A stretch of 13,049 bases of DNA from a bacterium (GTDB lineage Bacteria; Eremiobacterota; Eremiobacteria; Baltobacterales; Baltobacteraceae): the NCBI GenBank assembly GCA_021781095.1, contig JAJXXM010000295.1:1-13049 (forward strand), given 5' to 3'. The notes below the pieces were generated by a model. The model saw nothing but the letters and a program-made list of their open reading frames with translations. It had not been told where the DNA came from and searched no databases. Positions 7,357 through 13,028 of the stretch are shown one piece after another. Position numbers and translations under genes: made by a program. Position 1 is the first letter of the stretch; each line of letters opens with the position of its first letter.

Positions 7357-7722
7357 TTCTGCTCGAAGAGCACCACGGAGGATCGCACCTTAGAATGGGT
7401 CGCCGGGGCGCTCGCCCGCTCGCTCATCCAGCAATATCGGCTTCAGCCGACGTTCATGCGCGCCATGATTCGTGTTGTCGAGAACGACGATGACGAACAA
7501 TTCCGCATGCGTGCGATGGAACTGGTCACCACGAACGCTCAGTTTGTAGTCGAAGAAATTATTTCGCGCTTCTCCCACCGGATCGTTCACGCCGACCCAA
7601 ACCGTGCGGTAACCTTTATTACGCTGGTGCTCGCCAACGTGGTCGAAACGCGCGTTCTGGAAGCATTCTCCCTATGGACCGAGATGCTGCCAATCAGTGA
7701 TGATGGGCTGGTCGCGGAATGA
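7357..7722 (+). pseudogene. TetR-type regulator, N-terminal DNA-binding half missing
   Basis: The frame is open from just after an in-frame stop at 7354-7356 to the TGA at 7720-7722. It encodes EWVAGALARSLIQQYRLQPT, FMRAMIRVVEN, then FVVEEIISRFSHRIVHADP and VTFITLVLANVVETRVLEAF. This matches the all-helical ligand-binding and dimerisation half of TetR-family repressors, including the internal 'Arg-Ala-Leu' pivot and the late helix bundle. The helix-turn-helix that should precede it by 50-60 residues is not present in any frame between 7180 and 7357. The best in-frame start (ATG 7456) has no ribosome binding site and would cut the first helices. It is read as a 5'-truncated, non-functional remnant. 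A short stand-alone ligand-binding protein of 88 residues is less likely. Confidence 0.55.
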
Positions 7723-7800
7723 AAGCACCTATGTCTCACCTTCTTAACGACCCGCATAGATGCTGGTCGCTGACGATCGGCCGGATCCGAAGAACGAACA

Positions 7801-7820
7801 AGCCCCGCCGTAGCGGGGCT
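7801..7820 (-). terminator. Intrinsic terminator downstream of the tRNA remnant
   Basis: AGCCCCGC and GCGGGGCT form a perfect 8-bp stem with a 4-base loop. On the minus strand it begins 6 bases after the tRNA CCA end and is followed by T-rich TTGTTCGTTCTT. This is the usual arrangement of a tRNA gene with its own terminator. Confidence 0.75.
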
Positions 7821-7825
7821 CTACG

Positions 7826-7848
7826 TGGTAGCGCCAACGGGAATCGAA
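7826..7848 (-). other. 3' remnant of a tRNA gene, probable attachment-site copy
   Basis: On the minus strand the sequence reads TTCGATT (T-loop), CCCGT (3' half of the T-stem), TGGCGCT (3' half of the acceptor stem), A, CCA. A terminator hairpin follows at once. The 5' half of the T-stem should be ACGGG but is GCTGA, and no AGCGCCA acceptor start occurs 70-90 bases upstream, so the gene is not complete. A tRNA 3' end kept with its terminator but cut inside the T-arm is what tyrosine-recombinase elements leave at the far end of an insertion, when the other end rebuilds the intact tRNA. The amino acid identity cannot be told. Confidence 0.65.
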
Positions 7849-7956
7849 TCAGCCAGGCTGGGGTTCCTGAAGCGGGCTCAGGGTCGCGAACGCTTTGGTT
7901 TTCGAGGCTTTCCGGTCGCAGCGGGTTGCCCAGGGATGCGCTCGGGCGCCTCGGAC

Positions 7957-7974
7957 TGCACCCGTTTTGCACCC
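7957..7974. repeat. Short direct repeat TGCACCC-N4-TGCACCC near the attachment remnant
   Basis: Two TGCACCC copies (7957-7963 and 7968-7974) lie about 110 bp inside the putative element border. Integrase arm-binding sites are short direct repeats at such distances, but two 7-mers are weak evidence. Confidence 0.3.
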
Positions 7975-7997
7975 GACCGCGACGATGATCTTCGTTC

Positions 7998-8195
7998 CTA
8001 AAATCTCGACTTAGAAGCCTTAACTGCATCGAAATCAGCGTCGAGCCTTGCCATCAACAGATTGACGTCCGTGGCGACGAGCGACCATTGGTGCGCAGCC
8101 TTCTCAGCGAGCTCGGAGTTCCTCTGGTAGTAATGGTCAACATCGCTTGAAGCCCGCGCACTCGCGTAGAGCTGCCCCCGCTCCGCAACTGGAGT
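7998..8195 (-). pseudogene. C-terminal fragment of an unknown protein, cut by the first IS element
   Basis: On the minus strand the frame from the IS border at 8195 runs open for 65 codons to a TAG at 7998-8000. It encodes ERGQLYASARASSDVDHYYQ, RNSELAEKAAHQWSLVATDV and NLLMARLDADFDAV, then a basic tail. It reads as a helical, amphipathic protein end with natural amino acid composition, unlike the Arg/Ser-rich frame that overlaps it. No family is recognised, and it does not show the His-Tyr end of a tyrosine integrase. The upstream part should lie on the far side of the insertion (above 9448), but no convincing continuation is seen there. Sequence was therefore probably lost, or the IS moved in together with other DNA. 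Confidence 0.5.
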
Positions 8196-8248
8196 TGGAG
8201 TTGACCGGCCAGCGTGGACACTTCCGCATTGGCGGAGAAAGGTCCATC

Positions 8249-8566
8249 ATGGCCAGAAAACACCCCCGGTCCTACCCGACGGAGTTCCGGCTTAACGTCA
8301 TCGATCTGGTACGCGCCGGTCGTGGCGTCGACGAGCTTGCCGTCGAATTCAAGCTCTCGCCGCAGACGATCCGCAACTGGGTCAAACAAGCCGATCTCGA
8401 TCGCGGCCGCCGCAGCGACGGCTTGACGAGCGCCGAGCGCGAAGAGCTCACGCGCCTTCGCAAAGAAAACAAGCAACTCAAGATCGAGCGGGAGATCTTG
8501 GGAAAAGCGGCGGCGTGGTTCGCTCGCGAGACGGATTCGATTCCCCCGAAGCTTTCGAATTCGTGA
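8249..8566 (+). CDS. IS3-family transposase OrfA
   Basis: The 105-residue protein starts at ATG 8249 with GGAGAAAGG just upstream. A more upstream TTG in the same frame would start outside the IS. Residues 5-45 form the helix-turn-helix that binds the IS ends (YPTEFRLNVIDLVRAG, SPQTIRNWVKQADL). Residues 60-85 form a leucine-zipper coiled coil (REELTRLRKENKQLKIEREI), followed by LGKAAAWFARE, the classic OrfA end of the IS3 group. OrfA alone usually acts as a regulator. The fused OrfAB made by frameshifting is the active transposase. The last 52 bases overlap orfB. Confidence 0.92.
   Translation: MARKHPRSYPTEFRLNVIDLVRAGRGVDELAVEFKLSPQTIRNWVKQADLDRGRRSDGLTSAEREELTRLRKENKQLKIEREILGKAAAWFARETDSIPPKLSNS
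8500..8506 (+). other. Probable -1 programmed frameshift site G_GGA_AAA in orfA/orfB
   Basis: GGGAAAA lies in the correct phase of the orfA frame (codons GGA at 8501 and AAA at 8504), matching the X_XXY_YYZ rule for -1 slippage. A -1 shift enters the orfB frame with no intervening stop (SGG, then VVRSRDGFDS), giving an OrfAB fusion. GC-rich sequence follows that could form a stimulatory stem. Confidence 0.6.
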
Positions 8567-9408
8567 GAGCGCATCACGCCATCTGGCCGATTCGCACGCA
8601 ATGCCGTACGCTGGGCGTCTCGACCAGCGGCTTTTATGCGTGGATACAGCGTCTTCCGTCGCCCCGCTCAATCGCTGACGACGAACTTGTCGGCGTGCTC
8701 CTCGGCTTGTACCATAAGTCCGATGAAACATATGGGCGTCCACGTCTTCATGCGAAAGTTCGGGAACTCGGCTTTCTCGTTTCGCGCGGTCGCGTACGGC
8801 GGCTGATGCACGAATACGGGCTTGTCGGAGCGCATCGTCGACGTGGGTTTGTCGTTACGACGCAGCGCGATGAAAAAGGCAGACCGGCTCCGGATCTCGT
8901 CAATCGCAACTTCCACCCTGAGGCGATCAATCGGTTGTGGGTCGCGGATATAACGTATATTCCGACGTGGTCGGGTTTTCTCTATCTTGCCGTCGTTCTC
9001 GATGCCTTTAGTCGCCGCATCGTCGGTTGGTCGATGGTGAACGATCTGGGAAAGCAGGTCGTAATTGATGCGCTCGACATGGCGATTCACCAACGCAAGC
9101 CTATCGGCGTGATCCATCATTCCGACCAACGCTCGCAATACACGTCGCTCGCCTTCGGCTTACGCTGTAAAGAAGCCAGCGTTCGCCCGTCGATGGGAAC
9201 GGTCGCGGATTGTTACGACAACGCGATGTGCGAAAGCTTCTTCGCAACGCTCGAATGCGAGCTCCTGGCACGTCGCCGATTCAAAACGCAGGCAGAAGCG
9301 CGCATGGCCGTCTTCCGCTTCATCGAGTCGTGGTACAACCCTCACCGGGCTCACTCACGCCTCGACTACCTGTCGCCGATCGACTACGAGCGGAAATACG
9401 CCGCTTGA
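8515..9408 (+). CDS. IS3-family transposase OrfB, DDE catalytic part
   Basis: The frame lies -1 to orfA and is open before its GTG at 8515, so it is most likely expressed as the C-terminal part of OrfAB; the given start is nominal. The protein contains the HTH_21-like segment (YGRPRLHAKVRELGFLVSRG) and a complete rve integrase core. The triad is Asp145 (WVADITYI), Asp204 (HHSDQRSQYTS) and Glu240 (CESFFATLE), with the D(35)E spacing of the family and YNPHRAHSRLDYLSPIDYE at the end. The usual HHSDRGSQY is HHSDQRSQY here. The catalytic residues are all intact, so the element could be active. Confidence 0.93.
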   Translation: MVRSRDGFDSPEAFEFVRAHHAIWPIRTQCRTLGVSTSGFYAWIQRLPSPRSIADDELVGVLLGLYHKSDETYGRPRLHAKVRELGFLVSRGRVRRLMHEYGLVGAHRRRGFVVTTQRDEKGRPAPDLVNRNFHPEAINRLWVADITYIPTWSGFLYLAVVLDAFSRRIVGWSMVNDLGKQVVIDALDMAIHQRKPIGVIHHSDQRSQYTSLAFGLRCKEASVRPSMGTVADCYDNAMCESFFATLECELLARRRFKTQAEARMAVFRFIESWYNPHRAHSRLDYLSPIDYERKYAA

Positions 9409-9448
9409 CCTCCAATCAAAAGCTATCCACCCTAGTCGGTCAACTCCA

Positions 9449-9528
9449 GAGATCTTCAGAACGACACCTTGACGCCTGTCGAACGCTTAGAAGCAGTGGT
9501 CCACCTGACTCGCTACCAGCTCTCGTAG
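9449..9528 (+). pseudogene. Possible C-terminal fragment of an unknown gene right of the first IS
   Basis: Directly after the IS right end a plus-strand frame encodes DLQNDTLTPVERLEAVVHLT and then RYQLS before a TAG at 9526-9528. LTPxERLExxxxL is a common ending of small helical proteins, some of them antitoxin-like. With only about 26 codons, and a 16-base overlap with the convergent rhodanese gene, chance cannot be excluded. Confidence 0.25.
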
Positions 9529-10307
9529 CCGCCGTCGAGAATGCGCACCTCCTGGTAACCGTTATGCCGAAGCCGGCGAGCTACCGCTCGCGACGCCTCG
9601 CCATTCGCGCAATACATAACGATAGGCTGCTTCTTTCCTATACCGTGCGGCATGGTCGGAGACTCTACGTCAAATCTTTTCGGATCGATCCACTGAGCAC
9701 CAGGAATGATACTTTCCGGGTACACGCATCTAATATCCACAACAGTATGCCGATCTAGTTCGGCACGAAGGTCCGTCGCGCTAATGATCCGCTTGCGCAA
9801 CACCTTCTGTAATTCCATTTGTAGATTTGGATGAAGAGAAGTCAGCGATATCTGTTGTGATACAACTGCCTCCTCGAGCAGATCCGCTACTGATGGCGTT
9901 GGATAGCTGAACGGCTCTAATCTCTTATCGACAGCAATCGCAAAAGAAGCGTAGTCGACGTCGCTTGGATTACCCAGCTCGTAATGATAGGGACGCGCTT
10001 CTAACACCGGAGTATCTCCGTCAGTTTGTTGCAAGCGCTCAAGGACACTCACAGGGATATCCGCACTAAAAAGCGGGGCTATTCTCAGAGCTCTAAGATA
10101 TCTTCGCTGCGAGGCTAAAGCCAGTGCGATGAGATCCCGTCGTGTGCCATCAATAGTTTCATCCCACAGCGACGTACGCCCATCGGGAAGACGAAACTCG
10201 GCTCTTGCCTCATCAGGAACGTCTGCGGGCAACGCCCAATTCTGCCGTTCCTTAAAAACCTCCGAACCAACACCGCGCAAGTAAGACGTTGGATGGGCAC
10301 CCGCCAC
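9513..10307 (-). CDS. Protein of unknown function with C-terminal rhodanese domain
   Basis: The 264-residue protein starts with GTG at 10307. AGGGAG lies about 6 bases upstream, and the preceding gene's stop is 12 bp away. Residues 173-264 form a single rhodanese domain: IISATDLRAEL, VVDIRCVYP, IIPGAQWIDP, PIVMYCANGEASRAVARRL and a closing VRILDGGYESW. The active-site loop CANGEASR carries Cys233, the sulphur-accepting residue, so a persulphide-carrying or sulphurtransferase activity is plausible. Residues 1-170 are not recognised. They include a FRLPDGRTSLWDE stretch and helical segments around 55-75 and 138-172. The protein has no signal or membrane segment and should be cytoplasmic. It is the last gene of a three-gene unit, and codon use is more A/T-rich than in the chromosomal genes to the left. 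Confidence 0.8.
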   Translation of the reverse strand: MAGAHPTSYLRGVGSEVFKERQNWALPADVPDEARAEFRLPDGRTSLWDETIDGTRRDLIALALASQRRYLRALRIAPLFSADIPVSVLERLQQTDGDTPVLEARPYHYELGNPSDVDYASFAIAVDKRLEPFSYPTPSVADLLEEAVVSQQISLTSLHPNLQMELQKVLRKRIISATDLRAELDRHTVVDIRCVYPESIIPGAQWIDPKRFDVESPTMPHGIGKKQPIVMYCANGEASRAVARRLRHNGYQEVRILDGGYESW

Positions 10308-10319
10308 CGATAACTCCCT

Positions 10320-10805
10320 TTAGAGCAGACTCAAAAAATCCAAGGCATCCTGCGCGCCTGCTCGTAACGCGTCGTCCGGTCCACTTTGGTATTCGGCCAA
10401 GAGGTGGCGTCGCAACTCGTCCGATTTTGGATCATCCAGATGTCCCAGTAAGCACGCCAAATGATAACGCGCACTAGCTACCACTGAACGATTGTTTTGA
10501 AATTGCACGTCCAATAGCCGGATCGCAAGCGCCCCATTTCTCAATAGAAATGGCTTAACCGCCGAGTAGAAAAACGCTTCTTGTTCTTCGTCACCTCGCG
10601 GCACCTCAAACGCAGGCTTTAACAGATCAAACTCGCGGGTAACTTCATCAATAGCGTTGGCTGATGGGACCGGAGCTTCGCGGTTTTCGGCAAGATACGG
10701 CTCAGAATTCCACGCTACGTCGTCGTAGCTGCACCACTCGGGATCTCGAATCCAATCGCCGCTGTGTGCAACCTCAAATGCTGCCGACGTTTCAACGCAA
10801 TACAT
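10320..10805 (-). CDS. Hypothetical protein with helical repeat-like C-terminus, middle gene of the island operon
   Basis: The start is placed at ATG 10805 (AAGGA 9-13 bases upstream), giving 161 residues. A longer frame back to 10868 would add an Arg/Lys-rich leader lying wholly inside the upstream gene. The start overlaps the end of the upstream gene by 14 bases, implying translational coupling. The N-terminal half (MYCVETSAAFEVAHSGDWIR, then many Trp, Tyr, Asp and Glu) has no recognised fold. The C-terminal half (about 95-161) is helical: AIRLLDVQFQNNRSVVASAR, YHLACLLGHLDDP, ELRRHLLAEYQSGPD and AGAQDALDFLSLL. Its spacing suggests two or three HEAT-like hairpins. It is probably a cytoplasmic protein-interaction component. 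No enzymatic motif is seen. Confidence 0.72.
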   Translation of the reverse strand: MYCVETSAAFEVAHSGDWIRDPEWCSYDDVAWNSEPYLAENREAPVPSANAIDEVTREFDLLKPAFEVPRGDEEQEAFFYSAVKPFLLRNGALAIRLLDVQFQNNRSVVASARYHLACLLGHLDDPKSDELRRHLLAEYQSGPDDALRAGAQDALDFLSLL

Positions 10806-11472
10806 CGTTGTTTTCCTTCTCTGCGTCAGTTGAGGACATCGCTTCCACCTTTTTCTGCAGCGCTGCAATCTTTGTTTTTGCGCGCGCCGCTATGACCATA
10901 AGCTGTTCGATATCATTTTCGTCCAAGGCGAAAAAGACGTTATGACGTCTCCGATCTTCGTTGTACGCAACGTGCAAATGATTCACCACAACGGCACCGA
11001 GCTGTTCACTGCCCGAGTCATCAAAGAGCGGGCGCAAATCAGTGACGATGCGTAATGATGTGATATAACGCTCTTCCTCGTAGAGGAGCTGCCAAGCTTT
11101 CACGTGCAGACTTATTGTCTCTACAGTCAGCAACTCTCGGAGGCGAGCTTGCAGTGTAACCGCAAGCGATGCGTGTTCTTCGCTAGGAGAAATCGACTGA
11201 GAAACAACTTCTTTGATAATGTCAGTCGGATTTAAATTTAAACGTTCGGCAGTGCGAATCAAGCGCGCCAAATGGTTTATCGTGTCGAAAAACACGGCGC
11301 GGTCGTCAGGCCGAGCGTGCTGCAGAGCCCGATCGAGGGTCAACGATAGAACAGATTCATTTGGGAGACCGCGAACGAACTCGCTCAAGCGATCATATTG
11401 CTCAACAGATAAGGAGGCGAGTGCCATCAGGCTGACCTTCGCTTCCTCTGGAATCCTTATTGCGCCCGCCAT
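10792..11472 (-). CDS. Hypothetical helical protein, first gene of the island operon (faint COMM-like C-terminus)
   Basis: The product is 226 residues. Residues 1-130 are almost wholly helical, with VSLMALASLSVEQYDRLSEF, DRALQHARPDDRAVFFDTIN and LARLIRTAERLNLNPTDIIK. Residues 135-210 change to an alpha/beta pattern (YITSLRIVTDLRPLF, AVVVNHLHVAYN, HNVFFALDENDIEQL) followed by a long Lys-rich helix (ARAKTKIAALQKKVEAM). This strand-strand-helix ending recalls the COMM domain fold, but the match is faint and from memory. No catalytic motif, signal peptide or membrane span is seen. The ATG at 11472 lacks a Shine-Dalgarno, and a TANNNT-type -10 box ends 6 bases before it, so the transcript may be leaderless. 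The end overlaps the next gene by 14 bases. Confidence 0.75.
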   Translation of the reverse strand: MAGAIRIPEEAKVSLMALASLSVEQYDRLSEFVRGLPNESVLSLTLDRALQHARPDDRAVFFDTINHLARLIRTAERLNLNPTDIIKEVVSQSISPSEEHASLAVTLQARLRELLTVETISLHVKAWQLLYEEERYITSLRIVTDLRPLFDDSGSEQLGAVVVNHLHVAYNEDRRRHNVFFALDENDIEQLMVIAARAKTKIAALQKKVEAMSSTDAEKENNDVLR

Positions 11473-11478
11473 TGCTTA

Positions 11479-11486
11479 AATCTATA
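11479..11486 (-). promoter_or_regulatory. Candidate -10 box for the three-gene island operon
   Basis: The minus strand reads TATAGATT, ending 6 bases before the ATG at 11472. Both TATAGA and TAGATT fit a sigma70 -10 box. Initiation would fall at or next to the start codon, consistent with the absence of a ribosome binding site. No good -35 is present. Confidence 0.35.
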
Positions 11487-11489
11487 CCG

Positions 11490-11504
11490 TAATGCTTGGC
11501 ATTA
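11490..11504. promoter_or_regulatory. Operator-like palindrome TAATGC-N3-GCATTA
   Basis: A perfect 6-bp inverted repeat with a 3-bp centre lies directly upstream of the candidate -10 box of the three-gene operon, where a repressor would block RNA polymerase. No dedicated regulator gene is visible nearby. One of the operon's own products could autoregulate here. Confidence 0.4.
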
Positions 11505-11677
11505 TTCCCTTGGACTGAAGGGTTGCCGGAGTTAAAAAGTTGCAGGGGGCACCGAACATACGTTCTGGCCCACAGGTAAGACTCCCCGGGCTAGCAGTCA
11601 CGCAAGGGGGCAGCCTTAATCGAATTTGGCTTTCGTAACGGATCCAACATTTTGGGGCGTTTCAGAGCTCTTGGGGA

Positions 11678-11806
11678 TTAGCATGGCCCCTTGAGCCGCT
11701 CCTCAGCGCCCACTGGATACCTTTCTAGCCAATCCAGCACTCGTCGCACAGCCTGCTCAGCGATTGCCTTTGTCTCACGCGCCTCTTCAGGCTTCAGGTC
11801 AGGCGG
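11678..11806 (-). pseudogene. C-terminal fragment of an unknown protein, cut by the second IS element
   Basis: From the IS border at 11806 the minus strand is open for 42 codons to a TAA at 11678-11680. It encodes PPDLKPEEARETKAIAEQAV, RRVLDWLERYPVGAEERLKG and PC. The even helical periodicity (KAIAEQAVRRVLDWLERY) and charge pattern look like a genuine protein end. The rest of the gene should lie beyond 13016, but what is seen there is a piece of an IS. The fragment ends 205 bp upstream of the three-gene operon on the same strand. I see nothing convincing in 11505-11677. Confidence 0.5.
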
Positions 11807-11820
11807 TGTAGCCCCAAGAG

Positions 11821-12684
11821 TTACGCCGCTTGAAATTGTGGGGTAGTGATGTCATGGGCTCCGCGGTACCGCCGTGCAAATGCTTCCGGCGTGAGGTATC
11901 CCAGCCGGCGTTGCGGTCGCCGCGTGTTGAAGTGGATGCGCCAGCCAGCGGCGGCGGAGCGCATCTCGTCGAGCGTGAGGAACCAATGCTCGTTGAGAAA
12001 CTCGTCGCGATACCGAGCGTTGAAGCTCTCGCACTTTCCGTTCTGCGTCGGCTTGCCGAGATCGATGTAGTGCCAGCGGATTCCGCGCATCGCTGCCCAC
12101 TTGCGCGTGATCAAGCGCGCGAACTCGGGACCGTTATCGGTCTTGACAACATCAGGCATCCCATACTCCGCGATCGCGCGCTCTAGTACCGCGATCACGC
12201 GCCGAGACGGCAGCGACGAATCGATCTCTTGTGCAACGCTCTCGCCGGTGAACTCGTCGATTACGTTAAGCGTCCGTGTTGTCCGGCCGCTCGCCAGCTT
12301 GTCGTGCACGAAGTCCATGGACCATCGTTCGTTCGGGCGCGTTGCCGGAGTCGTCGCGCCGTTGCGCACGTACCGGGCGTGTCGCTTACGACGCTTGGCG
12401 ACTTGCATTCCGGCGGCACGGTAGATGCAAAAGAGCCGCTTATGATTGACGACGACGCCGTGATCTTGACCGAGCAAGAAATGCAGTACGCAGTAGCCGG
12501 TCCGATTGTCGTCGATCGCGAGCTTCCGTAGATGCTTCAGTACGAACTCGTCGTCGATCCGCTTGAGGCGATAGCGAATCGTCGATCGCGAGCAGCCGAT
12601 CAAACGGCAGGCTCGACGTTCGCTGTAACCGCGCGTCGTTCGAAGCTCGTGCACCGCTGCGCGGCGGCGGGACGAGCTTACCAT
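11821..12684 (-). CDS. IS3-family (IS407-like) transposase OrfB
   Basis: The 287-residue protein starts at ATG 12684. The N-terminal HTH region ([20 protein letters not shown], 18-37) is followed by an rve core. The DDE triad is Asp124 ([10 protein letters not shown]), Asp183 ([10 protein letters not shown]) and Glu219 ([15 protein letters not shown]), with the D(35)E spacing intact, and the protein ends with [34 protein letters not shown] and NERWSMDF are typical of the IS407 branch. The family pattern RxGYRRLHxLL is changed to [11 protein letters not shown]. The frame is complete, but the partner orfA is frame-disrupted, so transposition may depend on another copy. Confidence 0.92.
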   Translation of the reverse strand: MVSSSRRRAAVHELRTTRGYSERRACRLIGCSRSTIRYRLKRIDDEFVLKHLRKLAIDDNRTGYCVLHFLLGQDHGVVVNHKRLFCIYRAAGMQVAKRRKRHARYVRNGATTPATRPNERWSMDFVHDKLASGRTTRTLNVIDEFTGESVAQEIDSSLPSRRVIAVLERAIAEYGMPDVVKTDNGPEFARLITRKWAAMRGIRWHYIDLGKPTQNGKCESFNARYRDEFLNEHWFLTLDEMRSAAAGWRIHFNTRRPQRRLGYLTPEAFARRYRGAHDITTPQFQAA

Positions 12685-12941
12685 TTTTTGCGTTGAGGTG
12701 CTTGAGGGCGTCGATGCCCATCGCTTGGTCGGCGACGATCCGCTTGAGGCGCGCGTTCTCAGCTTCGAGTTGCTTCATCCGGGCGAGATCGCTGACGTCG
12801 AGGCCGCCGTATTTGGCCTTCCAGTTCCGTAGCGTGTTCTCGTGGATGCCGTGCTTACGGCAGATCTCGGCCGTCTTGCCCGTCGCGTCATGCTCCTTGA
12901 GGATCGTGACGATCTGGGACTCGGTAAAGCGGGATTTTCAC
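12678..12941 (-). pseudogene. IS407-like transposase OrfA with two frame breaks at A-runs
   Basis: A GTG at 12941 with GAGGAG upstream is the expected start, and KKW followed by TAA (12678-12680) is the expected end. The body, SRFTESQIVTILKEHDATGK through ICRKHGIHENTLRNWKAKYG and [20 protein letters not shown] to ALKHLNAK, is in a different frame. The shift is +1 right after the start, at a run of four A (12935-12938; three or six needed). It shifts back at a run of six A (12684-12689; seven needed). The encoded protein would be a normal HTH plus coiled-coil OrfA of about 87 residues. True indels, sequencing errors at homopolymers, or slippage could explain this. Confidence 0.65.
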
Positions 12942-13028
12942 AAGAAGGGTCTCCTCGTTCGAGGCTCTTGGCCTCAGAGACCACAATTCCATTTGGCTCA
13001 GAATCCGGGGGCTACACAACGAACGACA

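Larger units (their letters stand above)
8196..9448 (+). mobile_element. IS3-family insertion sequence (IS3 group), 1253 bp
   Basis: The element is bounded by imperfect terminal inverted repeats. The left end TGGAGTTGACCG (8196-8207) matches the right end CGGTCAACTCCA (9437-9448), and similarity continues inward (AG.GTGGA). It carries two overlapping frames, orfA and orfB, and a slippery heptamer for making the fused transposase. Length and layout are typical of IS3-family elements. No clear target-site duplication is seen (left flank GGAGT, right flank GAGAT), consistent with a later deletion or recombination at one end. Confidence 0.88.
11807..13016 (-). mobile_element. IS3-family insertion sequence (IS407-like), 1210 bp
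   Basis: Terminal inverted repeats of about 35 bp bound the element. TGTAGCCCC at 11807-11815 is mirrored by GGGGGCTACA at 13007-13016, with a second matching block AATTGTGG about 27 bases inward from each end. It encodes orfA and orfB on the minus strand, arranged as in IS407-type elements, where the orfB ATG lies within an AAAAAATGG overlap. The four bases outside each end (GCGG left, CAAC right) do not form a duplication, and the right flank contains an inverted copy of internal IS sequence, so the element was probably rearranged after insertion. Confidence 0.82.

Noticed and set aside
7736..8029. Minus-strand open frame over the tRNA remnant and terminator
   Set aside because: It runs through a tRNA end and a hairpin, and the translation is basic and Pro-rich without homology.
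8054..8743. Minus-strand open frame (229 codons) across the first IS left end
   Set aside because: It crosses the IS border and lies antisense to orfA and orfB, with an Arg/Ser-rich translation; a different minus frame (7998-8195) looks like the real coding remnant.
11505..11677. Similar G-rich blocks GCAGGGGGCA and GCAAGGGGGCA, and a 40-codon plus frame
   Set aside because: Two short imperfect matches and a short motif-free frame; no support for a functional element.
8196..13016. Composite transposon formed by the two IS elements
   Set aside because: The two elements belong to different IS3-family groups with unrelated ends, so they cannot mobilise the DNA between them as one unit.
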